Source: Scleroderma bovista (lineage: Eukaryota; Basidiomycota; Agaricomycetes; Boletales; Sclerodermataceae). From it: a stretch of DNA of 31,660 nucleotides. A model generated the notes under the pieces. That model worked only from the letters and a program-made list of their open reading frames with translations, was not told the DNA's origin and searched no databases. Positions 10,311-20,408 of this stretch are shown here, in pieces. The stretch covers positions 1-31,660 of the forward strand of contig JAYMGJ010000704.1 in assembly GCA_037178675.1 (NCBI GenBank), written 5' to 3'. Positions within the stretch are counted from its first letter, which is position 1. Every line of letters begins with the position of its first letter. The translations under genes and the position numbers were made by a program.

Positions 10311-11798
10311 ATGGCTACTACAAGCGCAGAATTAGGGGACAACGCTTTGCAGGTCGTCCTACATGCCCCAAAGGATCTCTTGCTAGTGATCTTCGTACAT
10401 GGGTACGCCGAAGACAAACCTCTGCTACTCTTATAGTAAATAAAACTCTTGTAGGTTCAAAGGCACTGACTCGACTTTCGGGAGCTTTCCTTCCAGACTA
10501 GAACATATCCTGAGGGAAACGATGAGCGACGTCACCGTCGAGTGCACAGTCTTTCCTGCCTACGAGGTCAATTATCGCCAGCTAACATTTCATCTGCTAC
10601 GGAGACTGTACTGATGCCATGTAACCTGTATAGACGAAAGGGGAGCTGGTGGGTAGCAGGTTTCCGTACGGAAATATTAAAAAACGCTAATCCATCCATA
10701 GAATGCTGCAGTTGAGCGCTTCGCCGATTGGCTTACCACGCTCGTCGTTCAGAAAGAAGTTGCTCATGGTGCCGGGGCCGGCACAGCTAAAATCGTGTTG
10801 TGTGGACATAGGTACGTCAACTTTCCAGTGTCCAACTATAACTTCGATGTCATGTTGGCCAGCATGGGTGGGTTGCTAGTTGCGGACGCTCTGTGGTCCT
10901 TCATTAGTTCAAGGCCCGACGAGGCCGCGCCATTATGGCCAAGAATCATCGAATGCCTTGCATTTGACTCGCCTGCAAGTCTTTCCGCCTCAGCCTGGCC
11001 CCAGATGGCATATTGATACATCCTTAGTACCTAGGACTCCACCCTTACGTGTTCAAGAACAGTGTAACCAAAGCAACAGAACTTGCTGGCACTGCGCGCA
11101 CCATCGCCTCCGACGTACTCTGGTTGTTCGGCAAGAGCCAGAGCACATCGTCGAAACCTCCAGATCCATCATTGCTTCAAATCACCGCAGCTGGGGAGTC
11201 GTCAGGTACGACTACAACAACTGGATGGACACGGTGGGCTCCCGCAGCTTACGCTGTAGGCGGAGCTGTCGCTGCTGGAGCTGCAGCGGGGGCTGCTTAC
11301 TGGCGACGTGATGAGATCACATCAGGGTATAAGTGGGCGTTTGACCACATGAAATACGTGGGCAACCTCTGGGATGAAGCGGCGATGAACAAACGCCTTG
11401 ACAACATGATGCTTGCTGAAACAAAGTATGGAATCGACTTCAAGATGTGAATCGCTCCCACAAACCCCCATATTTGCTTGCTGATCTTTGACCATCTTTC
11501 AAGGTTCTATGTGCTACTCCCACCTTCTGCCCCCGTGTTTACCACCTCGCGAACATTTGTTGTATTGCCCTCCCGGTCGTCTCCTATTTTCGCCAGCTAT
11601 ATCATCGCACGAAACTCCCTTACTTCTGATGAGATTCAAGCACACATGGGCATGTTTGATCCAACGCAGAATGATGGTTATTACGAGCTTGGGCTCGAAA
11701 CCGCCAAAATAATTCGAGAGACAGCCGGAAGAAACGGGATGCGATCTACTGCGACAACAAATCCACAGCCAGGCACTGAAACCACCACTAACCAGTAG
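10311..11798 (+). CDS. Alpha/beta hydrolase, DUF676-type, with possible membrane segment
   Basis: Likely serine esterase or lipase-like hydrolase; substrate unknown. Seven exons: 10311-10402, 10455-10566, 10634-10648, 10702-10811, 10863-10974, 11028-11446, 11504-11798, giving 384 aa. The oxyanion-type motif VHGFKGTDSTF sits near residues 29-39. The nucleophile elbow GHSMGG has its Ser at about 110, split by an intron. FDSPYLGLHPYVF follows and matches the lid region of this fungal family. A small-residue hydrophobic stretch (about 218-238, APAAYAVGGAVAAGAAAG) may be a membrane segment or hairpin. The C-terminus has NDGYYELGLETAKIIRE and a Thr-rich tail. Exon 3 is only 15 nt. The fifth intron starts with GC instead of GT. 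The stop is 56 bp from that of NAA10 (convergent). Family assignment is firm; catalytic His and Asp were not located with certainty. Confidence 0.85.
10975..11027 (+). other. GC-AG intron
   Basis: Intron of the hydrolase gene with donor GCAAGT, acceptor TTAG, 53 nt, phase 0. It joins FDSP to YLGLHP. No GT donor nearby gives an open, family-consistent reading, and GCAAGT is the usual form of a GC donor. Confidence 0.75.
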
Positions 11799-11854
11799 TA
11801 CGATGTCGGTATTGTATGCCTACCTATATGCACCTGTATGTCATCATAGTGGTT

Positions 11855-12599
11855 TCATGATTGATTGAATGTAAGCTGCATCGCGTATGCGTCTTCACCA
11901 TCAGCGTCTCAAGAATCATGAGCTTCGAGATCGAAGAAAAAAACCAAAAACAACGCACAATATTTTTCCTCGATACTTTTGACGGTGAAGCCCAAGGTGT
12001 CCCGATACAGACTGAGAGCTGCACGGTTCGATTTTCGGACATGCAAGGACACATATGCAGCACGGTAGATGGTGGACATGGCCTCCTCTATAAGGTCACG
12101 AACATGTCGATGAAGGCGCACACCAGTTACACCACAGAAGGCTCACGAGACTGTAGCATCAGCTTCTTGGCCAATCCCAGCCGACGGTACGATCGCAGCA
12201 CTGATATCGAGGTGACGTGCCCGTGTGGCACCTGGTCAGTTTTTTCGGCACCATCATGTTCCTCGGGTTCCTCCCTGATCTGAATTCAGCGACTTTCGTT
12301 CATAAGATATGTGGGAGGACTAACATCTTGGCTAGTATGTATCCAACTATCTTCCCATTATCCTCTGCAACATAAGAGAGCGATGGCCATGTTAGGGCGT
12401 GGTATAGGTCTAATGATGATACATGAAATGTCAAGAACAGTCGAGCTTGTGCGCGCACGCACAGTACTTCATGGTATAGTTTTCTGGAAGATTGTGTAGG
12501 TTACAGGCTTGCATGCCTGCAAGATCCTCTACCTACGTCCATGTTAGCGCTGCATATTGATGTTGTGCTCATACGCACTCCCGCTTGTCGGATGTTCAT
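11855..12599 (-). CDS. ARD1: N-terminal acetyltransferase A catalytic subunit (NAA10/Ard1)
   Basis: Catalytic subunit of the NatA complex, which acetylates the N-termini of nascent proteins at the ribosome together with Naa15. Six exons: 12599-12579, 12532-12463, 12409-12325, 12274-12147, 12087-11959, 11907-11855, giving 161 aa, a little longer than the GNAT core. It contains the family hallmarks [25 protein letters not shown], the linker [25 protein letters not shown], the acetyl-CoA loop RRLGLA (about 89-94), [18 protein letters not shown], and [12 protein letters not shown] completed by YADGEDAY in the last exon. The first exon encodes only seven residues. It follows GRR1 on the same strand after 248 bp. 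Identification is very secure because every splice restores the family sequence in frame. Confidence 0.93.
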
Positions 12600-12847
12600 G
12601 GCGATGTGCAAAGTGATTGTGTTTGTTCCAAGGCAACTCCACAAAGGCGAATGCTACATTGTTGTAGAGGAACATAGTGATTAACTACATTATACATAGT
12701 GACTGACAACAAATGAATCATCCGTGTACAAAAAAAAAACTAATACAGCTCGCGAAAACAAGACTAGAGATACGAAAGCAAAGACCCTTATTTACCATGA
12801 TAGGTGCTATAAGAAGTGGTCGCGAAACAACCTCCAGAGTGGCCACT

Positions 12848-15623
12848 TCAATATTGACCCTTCGCTTCTGAATTGCTAGAATCGTGTGGGTTATTGCTCC
12901 CTGACGCGGAGGTGCGTCCAAAGAGGAGAGAAGTTGCGAGATGCTCAGCAGCGTTAATGGTATTTCTTAAACTTCTCCTTACGCTCCTCCCTCCCCCTTC
13001 TGGCTCACGTGGGTCTGAACTCGCATCGAAGGTTGGAGCAACGTTAGTGGGAGAACTTGGGTTCCCAGACGGTGCTATGACCGGAGTGGGTGGCTCCTGA
13101 AGGGGCCACGGGATGGTGCGGTCTGACACGCTCAATGGTAACGGCAGGGGCTGACCCTGCCTATGCCGCAGTTCCAGTGGCGTCCCTGCCGAATGCATAA
13201 CTTGGGTAATGCCATGAGTTGTGCCATGAAGGGTGGCTGCGGGAGTAAAGGCATGATTCCCAAACACCGGAGACAGGTGGGTAAAGGGACTTCCTGCTCC
13301 ACGGCCATGACCAATCTCAGCATAGTTGTAATCTGGGGTTAATGCCCCATTACTCCTAGAAGACGATGCAAATTCCTGGTAAGTGCGGAAAAAACCAGTT
13401 CCATTTGACTGAGTTGTTCCTCCGCTGCGATTCGATGCAACGTCACTCGGGACTGGAGATGTCGGCGTCTCCACAACGGGAAGAAGTCCAAAGCCTCGTT
13501 GAGATCTTTGGACTCCGCCAATGGGGTCTATAATGGGTTGGGCAGTATGAGGCATTGTATAGGTTGCAGAAGGCTCTGCAGAGAGAGAAGCCGCCAAACC
13601 GCTTGACAACGTCGAATTGTGTTGTACAGCAACGCTGGGATACCGTGGAGTAACAATGGGCTCCATACGACGATCGCGAATAGATGGTTGGAGCGAGGGC
13701 TGGAAATGGAACCTCCCGTCATGCATGAAGTCGTCGTCAAGGTCACCTTCATTTCCTGCCTCCATGTCCACATCATGAGGGACTTCCACGAAACTCTCAT
13801 CAAAGTCGTCATCATACTCCGTTTCCTCGTCATCCCCTTGCATGTCTTCCGTAATAGTATTGAAAAGCTCAGTGAGGAATGATCTGAGTTTAGCGACGCC
13901 GTTACCCGAGTAGACACAAAATGACATCCTCTGACTCATGTTAAACTCCTAATGTCGGGGATGAGAGAATATTCCCAGGCAGTAATAGAACACGAACCTG
14001 AGGTGGTGGTCTACAAAATTGTTGTAGTTCAGGCTTTCGAAAAGATGGTATACCAGTGAGACTCAAGTGCGTGAGTTTATGCAATTTTTGAAGCAAGAAA
14101 TGAATGGCCATGACAGATATCTGATCACAATACGAAAGGTGAATGCGCTCAAGCGTATTGTGACGCTCTGCAAGCGCATAAATGGCTTCGTCTGTCAAAT
14201 TGTGGACCCGCACGAGGCCGATGCGACGAAGTTTGGGTAGGCTCGCCAACTCAAAGACAGACATGTCAGTGAGAAGCGCGCAATCTATAGCACAGTAATT
14301 CAGGATGACAACATAGCAGACGAACAAACACTCACTTGCGAAATCAACGTAACGCAGGCGTGTACAACACCTTGCAAGAGACTTGATGGAGCGGTCGGTG
14401 ATATTAGTAGCATGACCGAGATGAAGGTAGTGTAGATGTTTTCCAAGGAGGCACACGCTTTCCACCGCTTGATCGGTGAGTAGTGAGCATTTGGACAACA
14501 CAAGGTTCCTGATTTTTGGTGCATGGGATAAGATGCCCTCTACCGCGTCGTCAGTTAATAAAGAGCAGCCGGTGAGATCGAGCATGCGCAGATGGTCTAG
14601 GGTTCTGGGGAGGATCAATGGTGGTAGGTCATCCCATATTCTTGGGACAGCCATGGTAGTTGTATCCCTAGGTTTGAGGGACGCGGGAAAGGCAGCGTCA
14701 GTTAGCTCCAAGCAATAGGAGAGCCTCATCTCGCGCATATGCGTGCAGTGCACCCATAGATCACGAACGGATGTGTTTGTGATACGTTTGCAGTTGTTCA
14801 AGTCAATTTCGAGCAGGAGAGGGCACGCTTTAGCAATGGCCGAGATGGCCCCATCTGTCACTTGGTCAACACCGCTCAGTTTGACGCGGCGGAGGAAAGC
14901 GCAGTCTCGGGCCAAACCAAAGAGGCCAGTATCGGTGACATTCTTGCACCCTGTTAGATTAATTCCCTGCAAACGCTTCGAGACGGAAGCTACGCCGAGA
15001 ATGACTTTGTCGGACATCTCGATGACGCCAGTGAGATCAATAGCGATCAAATTAGGCAAGCGGGTTAGAACATGAATGAGAGCGCCTTCGGAAACTGAAG
15101 AGCAGTTTACGAGAGTGAGACGCTCAAGGCGATCGCAGAGTGCGAGGCGGGAGAAGAGGACATCGGTAAGGTCGCTACCGAGGAAAAGGAAATTTAGACG
15201 CTTGATGAAGCGCGCATAGGTGAACGTCTGATCCGCCCTGCTAAGGATGGTGATGAGTTTGACGAGAGTCGAGAGGCGGGTTAAGGCGGGTCTGTGCCAA
15301 AGTAGTTCCACGGTACACTCGCACCACGCGCGGGAGACGAGCATCGAGTGGTAAAGATCGCGTGGGGAGTGGAGATGCTTGAGGATGTGTATGAGTATTT
15401 CCGGTGGAAGGTGGGTCATGGGCGGGCGTGGGGAACGGGTCGCTGCGTTGGAGGGCTTTGGCCGTGCCCATTGGGCGGGGATGGCTGGCAGGGGTGCGTC
15501 GTCATCTCGGGAGAAGAAGGTAGACTGGTACGGGCACTCGTCGTCGTTCTCTGAGAGGGATGTTGTGGACTGCGATGCCGAGTGGATGCGGTACACAATT
15601 CTCGATGGCCGTACGGAGGGCAT
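12848..15623 (-). CDS. GRR1: GRR1, F-box/leucine-rich-repeat subunit of an SCF ubiquitin ligase
   Basis: Substrate receptor of the SCF-Grr1 E3 ligase. In yeasts it targets G1 cyclins and glucose-signalling regulators. Exons 15623-14336, 14284-13998, 13948-12848, giving 891 aa. The F-box is near residues 71-115 (HLPPEILIHILKHLHSPRDL, ending ELLWHRPAL). About a dozen LRRs of the form LTGCKNVTDTGLFGLARDC follow, up to CRPPPQ. The C-terminal part begins FCVYSGNGVAKLRSFLTELF, then an acidic run (DDEETEYDDDFDE) and a long Ser/Pro/Gly-rich tail, as in basidiomycete orthologues. The first intron (51 nt) is in frame and stop-free; removing it gives DFANCALLTDMS. The frame stays open upstream of the chosen ATG, running through a GAC repeat that encodes Asp, so a longer N-terminus is possible. 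Its F-box-less relative lies at 4009-5479. Confidence 0.93.
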
Positions 15624-15629
15624 CCCTGC

Positions 15630-15650
15630 GTCGTCGTCGTCGTCGTCGAT
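15630..15650. repeat. CGT/GAC trinucleotide microsatellite
   Basis: About seven CGT units on the plus strand (GAC on the minus strand) just upstream of the chosen GRR1 start. Read in the GRR1 frame they encode poly-Asp. They lie in the leader, or in the N-terminus if an upstream start is used. Confidence 0.8.
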
Positions 15651-15794
15651 GAGTTGGACGAACTTGACGGAAACATGGCATTGCTGAGCCGTGGAAACAA
15701 CCTTCCTCGTTGGGACTCCTTGTGGCATATCGTCCGTCCCCAGGCTTGCTGGTTCCCTCTGGCGAGCTCGCCTGCATGCCCAGATAACGTGTTC

Positions 15795-16301
15795 ATGATA
15801 CCCTCCGACATAGACAGCCTCGCCATCATCAAGTCCCAGACCTCGCCGGATCGCAGACCCTTTTCCAGGTTCCAGAAACTCGCAGAAAAATTTCATTGCA
15901 GCACCACTCGTTCTTCCACTCCTCGTTCTCCATGTCACCCAGATCTGAATCAACCGAGCTACCTCGTTAACTCTAATTTACCGCCCCCTGGTCCAGCCCA
16001 TTATGCCGCTCGTCGGACCTTGTGGCTCACACCCACTAAAGTGCCCGAGCACTCCCCTTCTTCTTCGTCCCGTCTCCGTCTTGAACAACTACTCAGCCAG
16101 CCTGGTGCTGTGCAGAATGACGAAGCATGGAAAGGTGGCGTCGAGAAGGTATGGAAAGGTCTTGTAGGCGGGGGAAGGTTACGGCGGAGGCTACCAATGA
16201 ATTTGGTGGTATGCATTACTCACAGCAATCACATCACCTTACTTACTGGCTTACAGATCAAGGTCATCCATGCTGGATGGTTGCGAGACCCGGAAACGTG
16301 A
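15795..16301 (+). CDS. Small hypothetical protein, possibly conserved in basidiomycetes
   Basis: Proposed exons 15795-16208 and 16257-16301, about 152 aa; the start is quite uncertain. The convincing part is the C-terminal half: HYAARRTLWLTPTK, then SRLRLEQLLSQPGAVQNDEA, WKGGVEKVWKGLV, LRRRLPMNLV and IKVIHAGWLRDPET. A 48-nt stop-free intron with GTATGC donor and TTACAG acceptor separates the last two. I think I recognise this pattern from hypothetical basidiomycete proteins, but I cannot name a family. It is divergent from GRR1 and convergent with LSM3. The N-terminal 65 residues overlap the GRR1 promoter region and may be untranslated; an upstream exon is an alternative. Confidence 0.4.
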   Translation: MIPSDIDSLAIIKSQTSPDRRPFSRFQKLAEKFHCSTTRSSTPRSPCHPDLNQPSYLVNSNLPPPGPAHYAARRTLWLTPTKVPEHSPSSSSRLRLEQLLSQPGAVQNDEAWKGGVEKVWKGLVGGGRLRRRLPMNLVVCITHSNHITLLTGLQIKVIHAGWLRDPET

Positions 16302-16696
16302 CCCACAGGAGCAGTCGTCCCAGAGTCTGACGATGAGCTTTCCCGCATAACTTCGCCAGGACATCTGACGTATTCGCCGCGTTGACGTCTCCGTGACTCT
16401 CTCGGCACAAACCCAAGCAATAATCAAGAATTCTGACTGTAATACCACTAGGTCCAATTTGTACGATCACGTAGTGCTCACCCACTTTCGATTCTGATGT
16501 AGTACGAAGGATTATATGTTGTCCAGTGATATCTCTGATAACTCAATAATGCCATGACCAATTTTTACTGTACAGTGTATGTACTGATGCAATCTTCTAA
16601 ACTTGACACACAAGTTCTTTCGAGACCGCCGAAAAAACATATACGGCAGAGACCACGAAGTCATGCTGAAGGAACCTCGGCAGTCCTTGTGAGTGG
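16302..16696. other. Intergenic spacer between convergent genes
   Basis: No gene is assigned here. A minus-strand open frame (16485-16264) has mixed composition and no recognisable domain. It overlaps the small plus-strand gene and was not called. Confidence 0.4.
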
Positions 16697-17143
16697 TCAC
16701 GTCCGAGATGGCGGTGATACCTATGACAGAGGATAAATATCCGCATACACGACGGTCACTCGGACTGACCAAGATCACACCATCCCCTCTGACAAAGAGC
16801 ATGTCCATCTTCCTCTTCGCGACCTATCGGACATCGTTGGGCTGGTAGTCGAATTCATGTCCGAAGTAAAATGCTAACCTTAACCGTGCCCTGTCCCTCG
16901 TAAGACCCGTCGACCGAATCAACGATCATGACGGTCTCTTCAACATTGCTGAGAATGAGATTCATATGGCCATCATATGCCTGTCAAGGCTCAGCAAATT
17001 AGCAAAGAAAGATCCAAGAGAGCACAACTGACGTGTAGGATCCCAACCAGCTCGCGATCTCCTCGTAGCTTCACGAAAACGCGTTCGCTCAGCGACAGTC
17101 TGATGAGGTCGAATGGCTCTTGTATGGTAGAGGAGGGATCCAT
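16697..17143 (-). CDS. LSM3: LSM3, Sm-like protein of the Lsm2-8 and Lsm1-7 rings
   Basis: Core subunit of the Lsm2-8 ring on U6 snRNA and of the cytoplasmic Lsm1-7 decapping ring. Four exons: 17143-17033, 16980-16879, 16823-16770, 16720-16697, giving 96 aa, the usual Lsm3 length. Sm1 motif: [40 protein letters not shown]. Sm2 motif: [13 protein letters not shown]. The final 24-nt exon encodes VSPPSRT and the stop, the classical Lsm3 C-terminus. The fourth exon is easily missed: reading into the 49-nt intron gives V-S-P-S-D-R, a near copy of the true end, followed by a long implausible tail. It is head-to-head with U1C with 68 bp between start codons. Very secure. Confidence 0.94.
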
Positions 17144-17211
17144 GGATAGATGGCATTAGTCAGCATCTATTGGACACTGTGGGAGCAATTTGCGCTTCCC
17201 ATCTTCCAACC
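17144..17211. promoter_or_regulatory. 68-bp bidirectional promoter between LSM3 and U1C
   Basis: This is all the DNA between the two start codons. It has no TATA box. An ATTGG at 17169-17173 is a CCAAT box read on the LSM3 strand. The short spacing makes co-transcription of two splicing genes from one nucleosome-free region likely, which is an inference. Confidence 0.6.
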
Positions 17212-18050
17212 ATGCCAGTAAGAATAACCCACTCTCTGTCCTACGAAACCTCATTGTTTTCTTATCAGAAACATTACTGTGACTACTGCGATGTATTCTT
17301 AACGCATGACTCCGCTTCAGGTTCGTTCCATGGATGGAAACCCTCCACATTTACTCACCACTATACAGTGCGCAAAGCCCACAACAGCGGGCGGAACCAT
17401 CTAGCCAATGTGCGCGATTATTACGCATGTAAGCACTTGTTTTCGTTACTTGCCCGTCATTTTTGACCCCTTTTCAGCACTTGGCCACGACAAAGCCCAG
17501 AACATCATAGATCAGATCACCGCGGCATACGAGACTGGAGGTGGTCCCCCACCAGGAGGCTTCGGATTTGGTCCTCAACATCTACTTGGTTCTAATCCTC
17601 CTTTCCCCGGAGGCCCGCCGATGCCCTTTGGTGGTCCTCCCGGGCCATTCGGTGAGTACTAGCTCTCCCTACTTTGGACGTTCGTTTCACAAGACATCCA
17701 GGTCGACCACCTTTCCCACCTCCAATTCCTCCGCCAGGTGGCGCACCGCCTTTCCCTCCCAATGGGATGCCCCCTCCAGGTGCCTTCCCAGGTGGTAAGT
17801 TTCATGGCTCCAGTTCACTGACCCTCCACTCATTTTACTTGCGTTAGGACCACCACCATTTCCCCCCAATAGCGGTCCACCGGGTGGTCCCATGCCTCCC
17901 TTCCCCCCAGCTGGTAACTTTGGTCCCCCTGCTAGCTCTCCTCCTGCTCAAAACCCCCCACCAACCACAAGCAACGCTCAGCCTCCAGCGAACGGCGGAC
18001 CAGGTGGTATGCACCCAGACAGGTTACGTCTCTTGAGTAGCGGGATGTGA
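17212..18050 (+). CDS. YHC1: U1 small nuclear ribonucleoprotein C (U1C/Yhc1)
   Basis: Zinc-finger protein of the U1 snRNP that stabilises pairing of U1 snRNA with the 5' splice site. Six exons: 17212-17217, 17269-17320, 17369-17428, 17478-17651, 17702-17794, 17848-18050, giving 195 aa. The U1-type C2H2 finger reads [19 protein letters not shown] then [11 protein letters not shown], and continues with [20 protein letters not shown]. The rest is the Pro/Gly-rich low-complexity tail typical of U1C (repeats such as [15 protein letters not shown]), ending MHPDRLRLL. The first exon is only six coding bases, ATG CCA, with the next exon giving KHYCDYC. A continuous ATG was not found in frame with the finger, so this micro-exon is required. 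Its partner across the shared promoter is LSM3. Confidence 0.94.
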
Positions 18051-18188
18051 AAGTAGGCTTCCTAGTTTTTAACTATTAACATCTTTCATCAAGGATTGTT
18101 ATACAATGATATGGCGGCGCATTGGGGGTAATTGGATGCTCTGATTCAAAATGAACTGAGACTGTTCAGTGTATATGACTAACCGACT

Positions 18189-18637
18189 TCAGTCGATCTT
18201 CCCTTTGCCGAGGGCGTCCAATAGTTGGTACATTACTCTTGTCTTTCCTTTAGCTATCCTGGTAAACTTGTTCAGGTTCAAACTCGCGGTCATCCTTGAA
18301 ATGAACGCTCGATGAACTCTAGGATATTCCCAGGGTCCTGCCAGATGCAACTTGCCTTCGTCTGCGCACAGCAGTCTGGGAGTTGGGTGTGGATCATTCA
18401 AGATCTTGCATCATCTAGTATGACCGGATGACCGTTATTTACTGTAACCAGTTCCTCGAAGGAGCCAGAGGTCAATCCCCTCGGACCAACCGGGCACAAC
18501 GCCAATTCCCACATTGAAGTCCGCTATTCTGGCTGCTAATGCATCTGACAGTTCCCCTTATCATCCCCCATGGGAGTAGTTTGCAGTCGAGAACTTGCTT
18601 TCAGGACCCATACTTCGTCGACGTCGCAATATCCACC
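18189..18637 (-). pseudogene. Coding-like remnant downstream of the 18640-20115 gene
   Basis: Protein-like segments on the minus strand that do not connect in frame to the gene just upstream. In order: GGYCDVDEVWVLKA (18637-18595), then after a possible 38-nt intron RELSDALAARIADFNVGIGV and PGWSEGIDLWLLRG, then from about 18340 down LHLAGPWEYPRVHRAFISRM, ending LLDALGKGKID with a stop at 18189. They look like genuine coding sequence by composition, and probably are the 3' part of the same gene. I could not find a phase-consistent splice into GGYCDVDE, so either the gene carries a frameshift here or a splice was missed. Family not recognised. Confidence 0.4.
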
Positions 18638-18639
18638 AT

Positions 18640-20115
18640 TCAGTTTGGAGTTCTGACCGACTCGCTATCAGGGTAACTGCCAATTAATTACATTGAGCTC
18701 TATTACATGAACTGCTCGACCATCCAAGATGTACGTAGATATGTAGGTGTATCCCCCGTCAAAAAAACTTACATCTGTTTGGAATAGTCAAGATCCTTTG
18801 CAAAGGCCTGGCTAAGCGCCGTTAACGATGTGCTGGACACCTCAACGCAAAGCTGGACTAGACGTCGACTGTCCAGCATTTGGCGGATATCTTGTGAGGA
18901 GTGCTTCTCACGGCAGCGAGACCTTAGTCTGTCAACCACCTTCTGTTTCGACTGGAGACAGCTCAGCCGGCCGGCCTGAATAATCTGAGAACTCACTCGA
19001 TCCCCTAAGGTTGGCCAGACAGAGAAAAGTCGAGTAAGCTTCCAAGTATGAGCACCAATGTAGTACCAAACATCCTTGGGGAAGTGATTGTAGTGAATTC
19101 AACGGTGTATGATCAAGCCTCACCTTCTTCACTGGCAAGATAAAGGTGTGCAAAAATGGATGAATGTTTACATTGTCACTGATGTGACGTGCTGTTGTCA
19201 GATTATCTGTCGGGGACCCCCAATCTAGAATCATCGACGCAGATGGACAGTCCATTGAAAATGGTTCATAAACAAATGCCATGTTCTTGACAATCTGTAC
19301 ACGGAGGCAAACATTGTCCATCTGCGAGAGGCTGTGGTCGCAACCATGGTGAGTTAACATCACCACTGCACAATGTTGTTCTATTGACCTTTCTAAGGAG
19401 TATAACTTGACACGGTCAGTTTAGTCGACAGGAAATTGCTAGTATTCCGACAGCATTGCTTACCATATCTTCGTCGAGCCCCAAACGCTGTTGAAGCCAT
19501 TTCCAAGGTATTGGACAAATGACCTCAGCAGATTTTGGAGTCCTATTTGTGGACATCCGCCATTCCAACTCTGGTCCCAGAGTGGACGACTTAAAGGGTG
19601 GAGGTGGCCCGCTTGGTGAGGAAATGCTTCGAGGTGGTGAACTTGGGGGAGACACGCATTGTGGTGAAACTGAGTGACGCCCCAGTAATGCCGATGCGGA
19701 CGGCGGTGGAGGAGACCCGAGGGTACGTAGCTGAGGTATTTCTAACCGCGGAGAACGATCGGAATCTGGGCTATCTGGGCACCAGGCTCCTATTTCCTCT
19801 AACAACGCTCCCATTACGCGTTTCACGCGTCTCAGTTTCCGGTGCGCCGCCTCATTTTCGGTCGCGCTAGCCTCGCGGTTCCGGCGTTCGAGTTCAGCGA
19901 CGCGACTCCGATACATTGTTGTCTCGTTGGCTGAGTCTGCGATTGCTTGATTAAACTCGTCTCCGATGCGCATCAGGGTGTGCATGGCGCATGAAAGCTG
20001 ATAGTATCTCCTAGAATGAGTGAAAGTATGGAAGAGGGAAAAATGAGTTCGAAACCTCTTGTTGAGCTTTGTTAATCCTCGACCGCGGCGACAGTGTGTT
20101 TTGTGAGGTCGACAT
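18640..20115 (-). CDS. Hypothetical basidiomycete protein, 3' structure uncertain
   Basis: No family recognised. Provisional exons: 20115-20056, 19997-19464, 19321-19124, 19074-18773, 18676-18640, about 376 aa. The N-terminus (MSTSQNTLSPRSRINKAQQE) leads into a helical, charged region (HTLMRIGDEFNQAIADSANE, RVAELERRNREA, HRKLRRVKRVMGALLEEIG) that could be a coiled coil. A Ser/Pro-rich linker follows, then a folded-looking part with PIPWKWLQQRLGLDEDM, VYEPFSMDCPSASMILDWG, DVWYYIGAHTWKLTRLFSVW and RLRSRCREKHSSQDIRQML. The DVWYYIGAHTWKL block faintly recalls the WYYLGTY-type core of DUF6697, but this is weak. Two junctions are doubtful: the 142-nt intron 19463-19322, which may hide another exon, and the 96-nt last intron. 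Coding-like sequence continues beyond the stop. It is divergent from the ACMSD-type gene. Confidence 0.5.
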
Positions 20116-20408
20116 TTCAGGAATGGTTGTTCGAGGGTTGGTTCCTGCGAGATTGTGTCGAGCTCGGAGAGATGGGAGTCAGAAGCGAAGGTACACAACC
20201 CTTTGCAAGTTACATACTCACCATCCATGTTGCGACAGAACCATCGCAAAGTGTGTCAAGATATAGGTAAGTAACCCCAGATGGCTGGGTTGTCCCTTTA
20301 TCTTGGCCATACTTATCACCTGCTATGCCCAATCTAGAGACCTTCCTGCTGCATGTCCGCAGACTTGCTTCCAGACCTAGTTCATCGATAATCTTGGGCA
20401 GCCGCACA
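20116..20408. promoter_or_regulatory. Divergent promoter region upstream of the ACMSD-type gene
   Basis: This 293-bp region separates the start codons of the hypothetical gene (minus) and the ACMSD-type gene (plus). An in-frame ATG at 20325 would add 28 residues to the decarboxylase. It is not preferred, because homologues begin close to the metal-binding HxH motif. No clear TATA box. Confidence 0.4.

Noticed and set aside
16264..16485. Minus-strand 73-codon frame between the small gene and LSM3
   Set aside because: It has a reasonable composition but no homology signal, and it overlaps the 3' end of the plus-strand gene.
16512..16720. C-terminal extension of LSM3 read through the last intron
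   Set aside because: Splicing at 16769/16720 gives the canonical 96-aa Lsm3 end VSPPSRT; the read-through tail has no counterpart in the family.
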